This document shows positions 41,945 to 51,772 of a stretch of DNA of 64,000 nt, one piece after another. A program made the translations under genes and the position numbers. The notes below the pieces were generated by a model. That model ran no database searches. It saw nothing but the letters and a program-made list of their open reading frames with translations, and was not told the origin of the DNA. This DNA comes from Cyanobium sp. Cruz CV13-4-11 (GTDB lineage: Bacteria > Cyanobacteriota > Cyanobacteriia > PCC-6307 > Cyanobiaceae). Every line of letters begins with the position of its first letter. Positions within the stretch are counted from its first letter, which is position 1. The DNA lies in NCBI RefSeq assembly GCF_024346055.1, contig NZ_JAGQCH010000013.1, positions 1 to 64,000 of the forward strand, written 5' to 3'.

Positions 41945-43265
41945 GGAGGGCGCTGAGGAGCGGCGTGTGGATCTGACGGGGGCCTCCAAAGTCCCAGCCG
42001 CCCCCGCCGACCCCCTCGCCGGGCGCCGGGTGCTGGTGCTGATCAGCGGCAGCATCGCCGCCGTCAAGCTGCCGCAGCTGGTCAGTGCGCTCGTGCAGCG
42101 GGGGGCCCAGGTGCGCTGCGTGCTCAGCCCCAGCGCCGAGCGTCTGGTGAGCGCGGTCGCCCTGGCCAGCCTCAGCCGTGCCCCCTGCCACGTCGAGTCC
42201 GACCAGTGGAGCCACCGGGCGGCCCGGCCCCTGCACATCGAGCTGGCCGAGTGGGCCGAGGTGGTGCTGCTGGCCCCCCTCAGCGCCACCAGCCTGGCCC
42301 GCTGGGTGCATGGCCTGGCCGACACCCTGCTGGCCAGCACCCTGATCGCCTGCGAGGCCCCCGTGCTGGCCGCCCCCGCCATGAACAGCGCCATGTGGGC
42401 CGCCCCGGCGGTGCGCCGCAACTGGCGGGAGCTGCAGGGCTGGGAGCGGGTGCTGCCCCTGGAGCCGGGCAGCGGCCTGCTGGCCTGTGACCGGGTCGGT
42501 GATGGGCGCATGGCCGCCCTGGAGCTGCTGCTGCTGGCCCTGGAGTCGCTGCTGCTGGCCGGTTGCCGCCGCGACTGGCGGGGGCGCCGCCTGCTGGTGA
42601 GCGCGGGCCCCACCCGGGAGCCCCTGGATCCGGCCCGCTGCCTCACCAACCCCAGCACCGGCCGCATGGGCGTGCTGCTGGCCCAGGCCGCCCGCCTGCG
42701 CGGCGCCAGCGTTGACCTGGTGCATGGTCCCCTCGCGGTCACGCCGGAGTGGCTGGAGGGGCTGCACTGCCATCCCGTCGCCACGGCTGCGGCGATGCAG
42801 GCGGCCCTGGAGCGGCTGCAGGGCGGCGCCGATGCCATCGCCATGGCCGCCGCCGTTGCCGACCACCGGCGCCGAGCCCCGGAGCCCACCAAGCTCCCCA
42901 AGCAGGCCCTGGCGGACGCGCTGCGCAGCGAATGGGAGCCGGTGCCCGATCTGCTGGCGGGCCTGGTGCAACGCCGTCCGCCGGCTCAGGCGATCCTGGG
43001 GTTCGCGGCCCAGAGCGGTGAGCTGCTGGAGCAGGCACGGGTCAAGTTCGCCCGCAAGGGCTGCGACCTTCTGTTCGCCAATCCGATCGACCGCGCTGGC
43101 GCGGGGTTTGGGGCGGCCAGCAACGAGGGCTGGCTGCTCGGCCCGGGGGAGCGGCAACGCCACGTTGGCCCCATGGGGAAACTGGCCCTTGCCCACGACC
43201 TGCTCACGGCGCTGGCCGAGGCGATGGCGCTCAGGGCTCCGGTTCGGGCGCCAGCAGATCCATGA
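41934..43265 (+). CDS. coaBC: Phosphopantothenoylcysteine decarboxylase / phosphopantothenate-cysteine ligase
   Basis: 443 residues. The N-terminal flavoprotein decarboxylase domain (VLVLISGSIAAVKLPQLVSA, PLSATSLARWVHGLADTLLA, APAMNSAMW) is followed by the CoaB ligase domain (LVSAGPTREPLDPARCLTNP, STGRMGVLLAQAARLRGASV, AMAAAVADHR, KLPK, ...NPID). Makes 4'-phosphopantetheine for CoA from phosphopantothenate and cysteine in two steps. The C-terminus overlaps the convergent small gene by 35 bases. Confidence 0.95.
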   Translation: MRSEEGAEERRVDLTGASKVPAAPADPLAGRRVLVLISGSIAAVKLPQLVSALVQRGAQVRCVLSPSAERLVSAVALASLSRAPCHVESDQWSHRAARPLHIELAEWAEVVLLAPLSATSLARWVHGLADTLLASTLIACEAPVLAAPAMNSAMWAAPAVRRNWRELQGWERVLPLEPGSGLLACDRVGDGRMAALELLLLALESLLLAGCRRDWRGRRLLVSAGPTREPLDPARCLTNPSTGRMGVLLAQAARLRGASVDLVHGPLAVTPEWLEGLHCHPVATAAAMQAALERLQGGADAIAMAAAVADHRRRAPEPTKLPKQALADALRSEWEPVPDLLAGLVQRRPPAQAILGFAAQSGELLEQARVKFARKGCDLLFANPIDRAGAGFGAASNEGWLLGPGERQRHVGPMGKLALAHDLLTALAEAMALRAPVRAPADP

Positions 43266-43569
43266 ACGTGCGCAACTGCAGCCGCGGGATGTAGGGCCAG
43301 CCGCCGCTGCTTTCCATCTCGGAGAGCAGGGTGAACAGGCCGTTGCGGTCGCTGGGCAGGCTGTTGCGGAAGGGGCCGTCCTGGATGCTGCGGTGCAGAT
43401 GTTCGATGCGACGCAGCAGGTCGAGCAGGGCTTCGGGCTCCTGGGCGCGCTGTTCGGCGATCCGGAGCAGGGCGTCGAGGGGCTCCTGCAGGTCGGGGGC
43501 GGCCGGTGCTGGGGGCGGCGGCGCCAAGGGCGTGGAGTCGTCGATCGGGTGGGTGCGGCTCAGGGACAT
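43231..43569 (-). CDS. Conserved hypothetical cyanobacterial protein
   Basis: 112 residues from ATG 43569. A Pro-rich N-terminus (PLAPPPPAPAAPDLQEPLDA) precedes a helical region (LLRIAEQRAQEPEALLDLLR, RIEHLHRSIQDGPFRNSLPS) and the ending GGWPYIPRLQLRTFMDLLAP. No known domain. Divergent from psbO (112 bases) and convergent with coaBC. An open frame extends further upstream, but that part crosses the psbO start. Confidence 0.65.
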   Translation of the reverse strand: MSLSRTHPIDDSTPLAPPPPAPAAPDLQEPLDALLRIAEQRAQEPEALLDLLRRIEHLHRSIQDGPFRNSLPSDRNGLFTLLSEMESSGGWPYIPRLQLRTFMDLLAPEPEP

Positions 43570-43681
43570 CGTCCTCTCATACAGGTTGTTGAGAGCCCAC
43601 GCAAGCCGCCTGGAATGGGCGTTTTGCACCGGTAGGATCCCGGCCAGCCCAGTTCCCGTTTCGTCTCTGCGGCTTCTCCCC

Positions 43682-44494
43682 ATGCGTTTCCGTCCCCTGC
43701 TGGCCCTCGTGCTGGCTCTGTGCCTGACCCTGGTGTCCGCATGCAGCGGCGGGGCCAAGGCCGTTGATCGGGCCAACCTCACCTACGAAGACATCCACAA
43801 CACCGGTCTGGCCAACGATTGCCCGACCCTGCCCGACTCCGCCCGCGGCACGATCTCCCTGGATCCCTCGGCCCGCTACCAGTTGAAGGAGATCTGCATG
43901 CACCCCTCCGAGGTGTTCGTGAAGGGGGAGCCGGCCAACAAGCGCCAGGAAGCCCAGTTCGTCGCCGGCAAGATCCTCACCCGCTTCACCTCCAGCCTTG
44001 ATCAGGTCTATGGCGACCTCGCCGTGACAGCGGATGGCCTCAGCTTCAAGGAGCTCGGTGGCATCGACTTCCAGCCGATCACCGTGCTGCTGCCCGGTGG
44101 AGAGGAAGTTCCCTTCACCTTCTCCAGCAAGGAGCTGTTGGCCTCCTCCGATGGCACGTCGTTCTCCACCAGCACCGATCTGAAGGGCAAGTACCGCGCC
44201 CCCAGCTACCGCACCAGCAACTTCCTCGATCCCAAGGGCCGGGGCCTGACCACCGGCTACAGCAGTGCTGTGGGCCTGGTCCCCGCCGGTGATGAGTTCA
44301 CCGGTGAAACCGTCAAGCGCTACGTGGATGGCACCGGCACCATGGACCTCTCGATCACCAAGGTGGATCCAAGCACCGGGGAATTCGCCGGGGTGTTCAC
44401 CGCCATTCAGCCCTCGGATACCGACATGGGCACCAAGGACGTCGTCGACGTCAAGATCACCGGCGAGATCTTCGGTCGTCTCGAGCAGATCTGA
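43682..44494 (+). CDS. psbO: Photosystem II manganese-stabilising protein PsbO
   Basis: 270 residues. The signal sequence MRFRPLLALVLALCLTLVSA is followed by C21. Mature motifs LTYEDIHNTGLANDCPTLPD, YQLKEICMHPSEVFVKGEPA and GRGLTTGYSSAVGLVPAGD are characteristic of PsbO. The two cysteines after the signal (DCPTL, EICMH) form the conserved disulfide. Lumenal extrinsic subunit that protects the Mn4CaO5 cluster. Followed by a strong terminator. Confidence 0.97.
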   Translation: MRFRPLLALVLALCLTLVSACSGGAKAVDRANLTYEDIHNTGLANDCPTLPDSARGTISLDPSARYQLKEICMHPSEVFVKGEPANKRQEAQFVAGKILTRFTSSLDQVYGDLAVTADGLSFKELGGIDFQPITVLLPGGEEVPFTFSSKELLASSDGTSFSTSTDLKGKYRAPSYRTSNFLDPKGRGLTTGYSSAVGLVPAGDEFTGETVKRYVDGTGTMDLSITKVDPSTGEFAGVFTAIQPSDTDMGTKDVVDVKITGEIFGRLEQI

Positions 44495-44536
44495 TCGCGC
44501 CGGCCTGGGGCTCTCCCTGCCATCAGCCGTTCAGCG

Positions 44537-44560
44537 AAGGGGCCTCAGGGCCCCTTTTTC
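44537..44560 (+). terminator. psbO intrinsic terminator
   Basis: GGGGCC-TCAG-GGCCCC hairpin (perfect 6-bp stem, 4-base loop) preceded by AA and followed by TTTTT, 45 bases after the psbO stop. Confidence 0.85.
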
Positions 44561-44621
44561 AGGGCCGAACGCCGGTCTGGGAGGATGGCACCGATCCCCC
44601 GTAACGCCCCGGCCCGTCGCC

Positions 44622-45791
44622 ATGACGCTCGCCCATAACGCCCCTCACTCCGACCTGATCGCCCCCCATGGCGGCACTCTCGTCGATCTGATGGTGCCCA
44701 CCGACCAGCAGGAGGGGATGCGGGCCGCTGTGGACCGGGTGGTCGACTGCAGCCATCGCAACGCCTGCGACGTGGAGCTGCTGATCGTGGGTGGCTTCTC
44801 GCCCCTGCGCGGCTTCATGCACCAGGAGGACTACGAGGCGGTGGTGGCGGGCCACCGCACCACCAGCGGTCTGCTGTTCGGCCTGCCGATCGTCTTCGAC
44901 ACCGACGACGCCTCCATCGCCGTGGGCGAGCGGCTGCTGCTCACCTACCAGGGGCAGGACCTGGCCGTGCTCACCGTGGAAAGCCGCTGGGAGCCGGACA
45001 AGGTGGTCGAGGCCAAGGGCTGCTACGGCACCACCTCCCTGGAGCACCCGGCGGTGCGCATGATCGCCACCGAGCGGGGCCGCTTCTACCTGGGCGGACG
45101 CCTCCAAGGTCTGGCTCTGCCGCAGCGGGTGTTCCCCTGCAGCACACCCGCCGAGGTGCGCGCCACCCTGCCGGCGGGCGAGGACGTGGTGGCTTTCCAG
45201 TGCCGCAACCCCATCCACCGGGCCCACTACGAACTGTTCACCCGGGCGCTTGAGGCGCCCAACGTGAGCAAGGGCGCGGTGGTGCTGGTGCACCCCACCT
45301 GCGGCCCCACCCAGGAGGACGACATCGCCGGCGAGGTGCGCTTCGCCACCTATGAGCGCCTGGCGGCCGAGGTGGCCAACCCCCGCATCCGCTGGGCCTA
45401 CCTTCCCTACGCGATGCACATGGCCGGCCCGCGCGAGGCCCTGCAGCACATGATCATCCGCAAGAACTACGGCTGCACCCACTTCATCATCGGCCGCGAC
45501 ATGGCGGGCTGCAAATCGTCCCTGAGCGGGGACGACTTCTACGGCCCCTACGAGGCCCAGGACTTCGCCCGCGACCAGGCCACCGAGCTGGGCATGGAAA
45601 CGGTGCCGTCCCTCAACCTCGTTTACACCGAGGAGGAGGGCTACGTCACCGCCGAGCATGCCCAGGCCCGGGGGCTGCACATCCGCAAGCTGAGCGGCAC
45701 CCAGTTCCGCCAGATGCTGCGCGGCGGTGAGGAGATCCCGGAATGGTTCGCCTTCCGTAGCGTGGTGGAGGTGCTCAGGGCCGCGGCCTGA
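44622..45791 (+). CDS. sat: Sulfate adenylyltransferase (ATP sulfurylase)
   Basis: 389 residues. GGFSPLRGFMHQEDYEAVV, FQCRNPIHRAHYELFTRALE (QxRNPxHxxH ATP-binding motif) and FIIGRDMAGCKSSLSGDDFY mark the homo-oligomeric Sat family. Activates sulfate to APS, the entry step of assimilatory sulfate reduction. Separated from psbO by its terminator and 66 bases upstream of ftsH on the same strand. Confidence 0.97.
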   Translation: MTLAHNAPHSDLIAPHGGTLVDLMVPTDQQEGMRAAVDRVVDCSHRNACDVELLIVGGFSPLRGFMHQEDYEAVVAGHRTTSGLLFGLPIVFDTDDASIAVGERLLLTYQGQDLAVLTVESRWEPDKVVEAKGCYGTTSLEHPAVRMIATERGRFYLGGRLQGLALPQRVFPCSTPAEVRATLPAGEDVVAFQCRNPIHRAHYELFTRALEAPNVSKGAVVLVHPTCGPTQEDDIAGEVRFATYERLAAEVANPRIRWAYLPYAMHMAGPREALQHMIIRKNYGCTHFIIGRDMAGCKSSLSGDDFYGPYEAQDFARDQATELGMETVPSLNLVYTEEEGYVTAEHAQARGLHIRKLSGTQFRQMLRGGEEIPEWFAFRSVVEVLRAAA

Positions 45792-45857
45792 GCCCCGTCC
45801 GACCGCGGACGCCGATTAACATTCTGTTACTTTCATTCTCACACAGGAGACAGGGTC

Positions 45858-47702
45858 GTGAAGAAACGCTGGCGCAATGCGGGGCTCTACGTGCTCCTGG
45901 TGATCGTGATGATCGCGGTGGGCACCGCCTTCCTGGAGCGCCCTGACCCGGCACGGGCCCCCCGCACCCTGCGATACAGCGATTTCGTCGAGGCCGTGCA
46001 GTCCAACGAGATCTCCCGGGTGCTGATCTCCCCCGACCGGGGTACTGCCCAGGTGGTGGAGAACGACGGCCAGCGCGCCGTGGTGAACCTGGCCCCCGAC
46101 AAGGACCTGCTCAAGCTGCTCACCGACCACAACGTCGACATCGCCGTGCAGCCCAACCGGGAGCCGGCGGCCTGGCAGCAGGCGATCGGCAGCCTGATCT
46201 TCCCGCTGCTGTTGCTTGGCGGCCTGTTCTTTCTGTTGCGCCGCGCCCAGGGCGGCGGCGGTAACCAGGCCATGAACTTCGGCAAGAGCAAGGCTCGGGT
46301 CCAGATGGAGCCCCAGACCCAGGTCACCTTCGGCGATGTGGCCGGCATCGAGGGCGCCAAGCTCGAACTCACCGAGGTGGTCGACTTCCTCAAGAACCCT
46401 GACCGCTTCACGGCGGTGGGGGCCAAGATCCCCAAGGGTGTGCTGCTGGTGGGCCCCCCCGGCACCGGCAAGACCCTGCTGGCCAAGGCGGTGGCCGGTG
46501 AGGCGGGTGTGCCGTTCTTCTCGATCTCCGGTTCGGAGTTCGTCGAGATGTTCGTGGGTGTCGGCGCCAGCCGGGTCCGCGACCTGTTCGAGCAGGCCAA
46601 GAAGAACGCCCCCTGCATCGTCTTCATCGATGAGATCGACGCCGTGGGCCGCCAGCGCGGCGCCGGCCTCGGTGGCGGCAACGACGAACGGGAGCAGACC
46701 CTCAACCAGCTGCTCACCGAGATGGACGGCTTCGAGGGCAACACCGGCATCATCATCGTGGCCGCCACCAACCGTCCCGACGTGCTCGATTCGGCCCTGA
46801 TGCGTCCCGGCCGCTTCGATCGCCAGGTGGTGGTCGATCGTCCCGACTACGCCGGCCGGCTCCAGATCCTCGGCGTCCATGCCCGCGGCAAGACCCTCGC
46901 CAAGGACGTGGACCTCGACAAGGTGGCCCGCCGCACCCCTGGCTTCACCGGTGCCGACCTGGCCAACCTGCTCAATGAGGCGGCGATTCTGGCGGCCCGC
47001 CATCAGCTCACCGAAATTTCGATGGATGAGGTCAACGACGCCATCGAGCGGGTGATGGCCGGCCCTGAGAAGAAGGACCGGGTGATGAGCGAGCGCCGCA
47101 AGCGGTTGGTGGCCTACCACGAGTCCGGCCACGCCCTGGTGGGGGCCCTGATGCCCGATTACGACCCTGTCCAGAAGATCAGCATCATTCCCCGCGGCCA
47201 GGCCGGCGGTCTCACCTTCTTCACCCCCAGCGAAGAGCGGATGGAGTCGGGCCTGTACTCCCGCTCCTACCTGCAGAACCAGATGGCGGTCGCCCTCGGC
47301 GGCCGCGTCGCCGAGGAGATCGTCTACGGCGAGGACGAAGTCACCACCGGGGCCTCCAACGACCTCCAGCAGGTGGCCCGTGTGGCCCGCCAGATGGTGA
47401 CCCGCTTCGGCATGAGCGACCGCCTCGGCCCGGTGGCCCTCGGCCGTGCCCAGGGCGGCATGTTCCTCGGCCGCGACATCGCCGCCGAGCGGGATTTCTC
47501 CGAAGACACCGCCGCCGCCATCGATGAGGAGGTCTCCCAGCTGGTGGCGGACGCCTACCGCCGGGCCACCGACGTGCTGCTCGCCAACCGGGCCGTGCTC
47601 GATGAGCTGGCCGAGATCCTGGTGGAGAAGGAGACGGTGGATGCCGAGGAGCTCCAGGAGTTGCTCATCTCCCGCAACGTCACGGTGGCGGCCTACGTCT
47701 AG
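45858..47702 (+). CDS. ftsH: ATP-dependent zinc metalloprotease FtsH
   Basis: 614 residues from GTG 45858 behind AGGAGAC. Membrane helices lie at residues 9-25 and 108-127, flanking a lumenal/periplasmic domain. The AAA module has Walker A GPPGTGKT (199-206) and Walker [16 protein letters not shown], with the second-region-of-homology RPGRFDR. The zinc site is HESGH at 421-425. Cyanobacterial FtsH paralogs degrade damaged D1 and other membrane proteins; which paralog this is cannot be fixed here. The upstream 66 bases are AT-rich and contain TTAACAT-like sequence, a likely promoter. Confidence 0.97.
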   Translation: MKKRWRNAGLYVLLVIVMIAVGTAFLERPDPARAPRTLRYSDFVEAVQSNEISRVLISPDRGTAQVVENDGQRAVVNLAPDKDLLKLLTDHNVDIAVQPNREPAAWQQAIGSLIFPLLLLGGLFFLLRRAQGGGGNQAMNFGKSKARVQMEPQTQVTFGDVAGIEGAKLELTEVVDFLKNPDRFTAVGAKIPKGVLLVGPPGTGKTLLAKAVAGEAGVPFFSISGSEFVEMFVGVGASRVRDLFEQAKKNAPCIVFIDEIDAVGRQRGAGLGGGNDEREQTLNQLLTEMDGFEGNTGIIIVAATNRPDVLDSALMRPGRFDRQVVVDRPDYAGRLQILGVHARGKTLAKDVDLDKVARRTPGFTGADLANLLNEAAILAARHQLTEISMDEVNDAIERVMAGPEKKDRVMSERRKRLVAYHESGHALVGALMPDYDPVQKISIIPRGQAGGLTFFTPSEERMESGLYSRSYLQNQMAVALGGRVAEEIVYGEDEVTTGASNDLQQVARVARQMVTRFGMSDRLGPVALGRAQGGMFLGRDIAAERDFSEDTAAAIDEEVSQLVADAYRRATDVLLANRAVLDELAEILVEKETVDAEELQELLISRNVTVAAYV

Positions 47703-47718
47703 GTCTCCTTCCGCGTCC

Positions 47719-48321
47719 CTGATCCAGTCGCTGCACCACCAGCCCCTGCTGGTGGTGCTTCGCCATCGGCAGCCCTCCCTGCTGGTGCCCCAGCTCGAGC
47801 AGCTGCGTGATCTGGGGGTGCGGCACATTGAGATCGCCTGGGGCCCCGGCGCCGACTGGATCGCCCAGTGCCAGCAGCTGATCGCCAGCTTTCCGGATCT
47901 GCGTCTGGGGGCCGCCTCGATCTGCGGCGAAGCCGCCCTGGAGGCGGCGCTGGAGGCCGGTTTTTCCTATGGCGTCTCCCCCATCCTCGACGGGGCCCTG
48001 CTGGCGAGGTCGGCCGCGGCCGGCTTCACCCTGGTGCCTGGCGTGATGACACCCACGGAGGTGAACCGGGCCCGCTCCCTGGGCTGCGCCATCGTCAAGC
48101 TGTTCCCGGCCGCCACGCTGGGGATCGGCTACTGGCGGCGCCTGATGGATCCCCTGGGGGCTCCACTGCCCTTCTGCATTGCCGCCGGCGGACTGAGCCC
48201 GGGCGATGTTCTCCCCTGGCTGCAGGCCGGGGTCGATGCCGTCGCCCTGGGGGCCTCCCTGGCCCCCCTGGATGCGGAACCCCTGCGCCAGCTGCTGGCC
48301 GCGCTGCCAGAGCGGCCCTGA
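47719..48321 (+). CDS. eda: KDPG/KHG aldolase (2-dehydro-3-deoxyphosphogluconate aldolase family)
   Basis: About 200 residues. QPLLVVLRHRQPSLLVPQLE, LGVRHIEIAW (catalytic Glu), LVPGVMTPTEVNRARSLGCA, then KLFPAATLG with the Schiff-base Lys, and CIAAGGLSPGDVLPWLQAGV match the class I KDPG aldolase family. No ATG, GTG or TTG stands at the expected start; homologous sequence begins around SLIQSLHHQ, so CTG 47719 is a candidate, with GTG 47749 too late. The gene is 17 bases after the ftsH stop and may be translated by coupling. Entner-Doudoroff or glyoxylate/proline breakdown role. Confidence 0.85.
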   Translation: MIQSLHHQPLLVVLRHRQPSLLVPQLEQLRDLGVRHIEIAWGPGADWIAQCQQLIASFPDLRLGAASICGEAALEAALEAGFSYGVSPILDGALLARSAAAGFTLVPGVMTPTEVNRARSLGCAIVKLFPAATLGIGYWRRLMDPLGAPLPFCIAAGGLSPGDVLPWLQAGVDAVALGASLAPLDAEPLRQLLAALPERP

Positions 48322-48329
48322 TCAGCCGA

Positions 48330-49418
48330 TCACCAGAGGCTGCACTGGCCCTGTTGGCGCAGCAGGTGATCGGCCAGCACCAGGGCCACCATCGCTTCCA
48401 CCATCGGCACGGCCCGCGGCAGCACGCAGGGATCGTGTCGTCCCTTCGCCGCCAGGGTGGTGGCGGCGCCGGAGGCGTCGATGGTCTGCTGCTCCTTGCG
48501 GATCGTGGCGGTGGGCTTGAAGGCCACCCGCAGCCGGATCTCCTCGCCGTTGCTGATGCCCCCCTGGATGCCGCCCGAGTTGTTGGTGGCGGTGCGCAGG
48601 CGGCCGTCCTCGCTGGGCAGGAAGGCATCGTTGTGCTCGCTGCCCCGCAGCAGCGTGCCGCCGAAGCCGGAACCGATCTCGAAGCCCTTGGTGGCCGGCA
48701 GGGACATCAGCGCCTTGGCCAGATCCGCCTCCAGCTTGTCGAACACGGGCATGCCCAGACCCACCGGTGGCCGCCGCACCAGGCATTCGATCACGCCACC
48801 GCAGGAATCGCCATCCCGGCCGATCGCCTCGATCCGCTCGATCATCCGCTCCGCCGTGGCGCCATCGGGGCAGCGCACGATGTTGGCCTCCACCGCCTCC
48901 AGGCTCACGGTGGCCGGATCGATGCTGGCCTCGATCGTGTGGATGCGCTTCACCCAGGCGATCACCTCGGTGCCGTGGGCCTTCGCCAGTAGCTGCTTGG
49001 CGATGGCGCCGGCCGCCACCCGCCCGATCGTTTCCCGGGCCGAGGCCCGGCCGCCGCCGCTGCGGGCCTGGATGCCGTACTTGGCCTGATAGGTGGCGTC
49101 GGCGTGGGAGGGACGGAAGGCCACCTCCATCTCCCGGTAGTCATGGGGGCGCTGGTCCCTGTTGCGCACCACCATGGCGATCGGCGTGCCGAGGGTGACA
49201 CCATCGAGGACGCCGCTGAGCACCTCGACCCGGTCGTCTTCCTTGCGGGGGGTGGTGATCTTGCTCTGGCCGGGTTTGCGGCGGTCGAGCTCCGCCTGGA
49301 TGGCCTCCAGATCGAGCGACAGCCGCGGCGGGCAGCCATCGACGATCACCCCCACGCCACCGCCGTGGGATTCACCGAAGGTGCTGATGCGGAAGAGGTG
49401 GCCGAAGCTGCTGCCCAT
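48330..49418 (-). CDS. aroC: Chorismate synthase
   Basis: 362 residues. [20 protein letters not shown] (first His-containing signature), [20 protein letters not shown] and [20 protein letters not shown] are the three family signatures. Converts EPSP to chorismate with reduced FMN, the last step of the shikimate pathway. Convergent with the aldolase gene, 8 bases apart. Confidence 0.97.
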   Translation of the reverse strand: MGSSFGHLFRISTFGESHGGGVGVIVDGCPPRLSLDLEAIQAELDRRKPGQSKITTPRKEDDRVEVLSGVLDGVTLGTPIAMVVRNRDQRPHDYREMEVAFRPSHADATYQAKYGIQARSGGGRASARETIGRVAAGAIAKQLLAKAHGTEVIAWVKRIHTIEASIDPATVSLEAVEANIVRCPDGATAERMIERIEAIGRDGDSCGGVIECLVRRPPVGLGMPVFDKLEADLAKALMSLPATKGFEIGSGFGGTLLRGSEHNDAFLPSEDGRLRTATNNSGGIQGGISNGEEIRLRVAFKPTATIRKEQQTIDASGAATTLAAKGRHDPCVLPRAVPMVEAMVALVLADHLLRQQGQCSLW

Positions 49419-49466
49419 GGCGTCCTTTGACTGGCGCGAGACTACGAAGCGGTGGTGGTGAAGTGA

Positions 49467-50372
49467 TCAGGCCTTTCGGGCCCTGACCTCCAGGATGGTG
49501 GGGCCCATCCAGAAACTGCCGGGATCGGCCCGGCTCGCTTTGATCTCGAGCCTGGCCGCCTCGGCATCATCCGGGCTCCAGAGCCCCAGGGCCTGGAGCT
49601 TGGGGCCGTACAGCGTCACGAACATCTCCAGCCAGCGGGCCGGCCATTCGCCCGCCCGCCCCAGCACCGGCAGCGGCTGCAGATCCTCGATCACGAACCC
49701 CCTGGCTGCGAGCAGGGAGGGCAGCCGGCGGCTGATGTCCGGGTCGCCGCAGGCCTGCCGGAAGCTGCCTTGCACGGCCCGGCTGAAGCGGGCGATGGCC
49801 TTGCCGTGGGGATGGAGGCCAAAGGTGTCCCAGTGGACGTATTCGTGGAACAGCACCCGGCCGCCCGCGGCCAGGCAGCGCCGCAACGGATCGAGCAGGG
49901 GTTCGACCTCCGGCAGGAACATCGCCACCCAGCGGCACCAGACGAGGTCGAAGGCGCCGGCGGGCAGGGGATCGCGCAGCAGGTCATGGCAACGCATCTC
50001 CAGCTGGCCCAGGCCAGCCTCCAGGGCCAGGCGCTGGCCATGCTCCACATAGGCCGGGTTCTGCTCCAGAGCCAGCACCTGGCCGGTGGGGCCCACGATC
50101 CTGGCGAGATCCTGGGCCACGAAGCCCGGGCCGGCGCCCAGGTCGATCACCCGCTCCCCCGGGCTGAGCGCGGTCCGCCCCAGGGCCGCCAGCAGGATGG
50201 GGCGCCAGAGGTCGTGCTGCAGCCGGAGCCGGTCCAGTTCCACGGCATCGTTTCCCAGCACGTAGGTGTCGTTGCTGGTGGCTGGGGCCTGGGGATCCGG
50301 CGCAGTCAGGCGGGCTGGCGATTGCTGCCATCGAGCTTGCCAGACGCCATCGGGGCCGAAGCCTGGAGCCAA
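49467..50372 (-). CDS. SAM-dependent class I methyltransferase
   Basis: About 301 residues. RVIDLGAGPGFVAQDLARIV is the glycine-rich SAM motif I; QVLALEQNPAYVE gives the acidic ribose ligand after beta-2; FDLVWCRWVAMFLPEVEPLL and GGRVLFHEYVHWDT are motifs II/III. The C-terminal region resembles small-molecule methyltransferases of the Methyltransf_25/31 type; the substrate is unknown. The frame is open to 50414 but that part is the psbA terminator, so translation likely starts after it (TTG 50372 or further in). Same strand as and directly downstream of psbA. Confidence 0.8.
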   Translation of the reverse strand: MAPGFGPDGVWQARWQQSPARLTAPDPQAPATSNDTYVLGNDAVELDRLRLQHDLWRPILLAALGRTALSPGERVIDLGAGPGFVAQDLARIVGPTGQVLALEQNPAYVEHGQRLALEAGLGQLEMRCHDLLRDPLPAGAFDLVWCRWVAMFLPEVEPLLDPLRRCLAAGGRVLFHEYVHWDTFGLHPHGKAIARFSRAVQGSFRQACGDPDISRRLPSLLAARGFVIEDLQPLPVLGRAGEWPARWLEMFVTLYGPKLQALGLWSPDDAEAARLEIKASRADPGSFWMGPTILEVRARKA

Positions 50373-50373
50373 C

Positions 50374-50400
50374 AAAAAACCCCCTGCGCAGGCAGGGGGT
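50374..50400 (-). terminator. psbA intrinsic terminator
   Basis: On the minus strand ACCCCCTG and CAGGGGGT pair around a 6-base loop, followed by TTTTTT, about 70 bases after the psbA stop. Confidence 0.85.
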
Positions 50401-50469
50401 TCGGAGGCGATCAAGGTAGGACCAGGATCAGGACATCAGGGGGATTCCAGAGAACCGGGGTGAACCGGA

Positions 50470-51549
50470 TCAGCCGATGGCCGGGGCGGTCAGGGCCACG
50501 GGAGTGGCGCTGGCGGCCGCCAGGTCGAGCGGGAAGTTGTGCGCATTGCGCTCGTGCATCACTTCCATGCCGAGGCCGGCACGGTTGAGCACGTCGGCCC
50601 AAGTGTTGATCACCCGGCCCTGGCCATCCAGGATGGACTGGTTGAAGTTGAAGCCGTTCAGGTTGAAGGCCATCGTGCTCACGCCCAGGGCGGTGAACCA
50701 GATGCCGACCACCGGCCAGGCCGCCAGGAAGAAGTGGAGGCTGCGGCTGTTGTTGAACGAGGCGTATTGGAAGATCAGGCGACCGAAGTAACCGTGGGCA
50801 GCCACGATGTTGTAGGTCTCTTCCTCTTGGCCGAACTTGTAGCCGTAGTTCTGGGACTCGCTCTCGGTGGTTTCACGCACTAGGGAGGAGGTCACCAGCG
50901 AACCGTGCATGGCGGAGAACAGGGAGCCGCCGAACACACCCGCCACACCCAGCATGTGGAAGGGGTGCATCAGGATGTTGTGCTCAGCCTGGAACACCAG
51001 CATGTAGTTGAAGGTGCCGCTGATGCCGAGGGGCATGCCGTCGGAGAAAGAACCCTGGCCAAAGGGGTAGATCAGGAACACGGCGCTGGCGGCCGCCACG
51101 GGAGCGGAGTAGGCGACGCAGATCCAGGGGCGCATGCCCAGGCGGTAGGAGAGTTCCCACTCGCGGCCCATGTAGGCGAAGACGCCGATCAGGAAGTGGA
51201 AGACCACAAGCTGGTAGGGGCCACCGTTGTACAGCCACTCGTCGAGGCTGGCGGCTTCCCAGATGGGGTAGAAGTGCAGGCCGATGGCGTTGCTGGAAGG
51301 AACAACGGCGCCGGAGATGATGTTGTTGCCGTACATCAGGGAGCCGGCGACGGGCTCACGGATGCCGTCGATGTCGACGGGGGGCGCCGCGATGAAAGCG
51401 ACGATGAAGCAGATGGTGGCAGCCAGCAGGGTGGGGATCATCAGCACACCGAACCAACCGACATAAAGACGGTTGTTGGTGGAGGTGACCCACTCACAGA
51501 ACTGGTTCCACACTGAAGCGCCGGAGCGCTGCTGGAGAGTGGCGGTCAT
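50470..51549 (-). CDS. psbA: Photosystem II D1 protein, Glu130 (D1:2-type) form
   Basis: 359 residues. [40 protein letters not shown], and [20 protein letters not shown] are D1 hallmarks. Residue 130 is Glu ([14 protein letters not shown]); in Synechococcus this marks the high-light form, while Gln130 marks the low-light form. The C-terminus ends ...NFPLDLA with A344, then a 15-residue extension removed by CtpA. Core of the PSII reaction centre, turned over under light stress. A strong terminator follows. Confidence 0.99.
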   Translation of the reverse strand: MTATLQQRSGASVWNQFCEWVTSTNNRLYVGWFGVLMIPTLLAATICFIVAFIAAPPVDIDGIREPVAGSLMYGNNIISGAVVPSSNAIGLHFYPIWEAASLDEWLYNGGPYQLVVFHFLIGVFAYMGREWELSYRLGMRPWICVAYSAPVAAASAVFLIYPFGQGSFSDGMPLGISGTFNYMLVFQAEHNILMHPFHMLGVAGVFGGSLFSAMHGSLVTSSLVRETTESESQNYGYKFGQEEETYNIVAAHGYFGRLIFQYASFNNSRSLHFFLAAWPVVGIWFTALGVSTMAFNLNGFNFNQSILDGQGRVINTWADVLNRAGLGMEVMHERNAHNFPLDLAAASATPVALTAPAIG

Positions 51550-51660
51550 GAGTGCGAAAGAAGGTAACACCAGGCAGACGCGATAACGCCGATCCGGTGA
51601 GAGAGGTAGAGGCGGAATCCCACCTGCGGTGACTGTAACAGAGTGTTGCGGAGTGTGAGT
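51550..51660 (-). promoter_or_regulatory. psbA upstream region with possible -10 element
   Basis: The 111 bases before psbA contain, on the minus strand, CTGTTACAGT with TACAGT as a possible -10 (complement of 51634-51639). No good -35 is visible. The 5' leader would be about 80 nt and CT-rich. Confidence 0.35.
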
Positions 51661-51772
51661 GGCGCCTTCATGAAGAAAATCTGTGCTTCTGCCCGGCGTG
51701 GGGCGGGACCCGGCCGCCAGCGGCCAGGACAAGCTTGTTAGCGTCCGGAAACCCCCTCGAGCTGCGCCAGCC

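Noticed and set aside
45816-47828. 670-codon minus-strand open frame opposite ftsH
   Set aside because: Antisense shadow produced by high third-position GC in ftsH.
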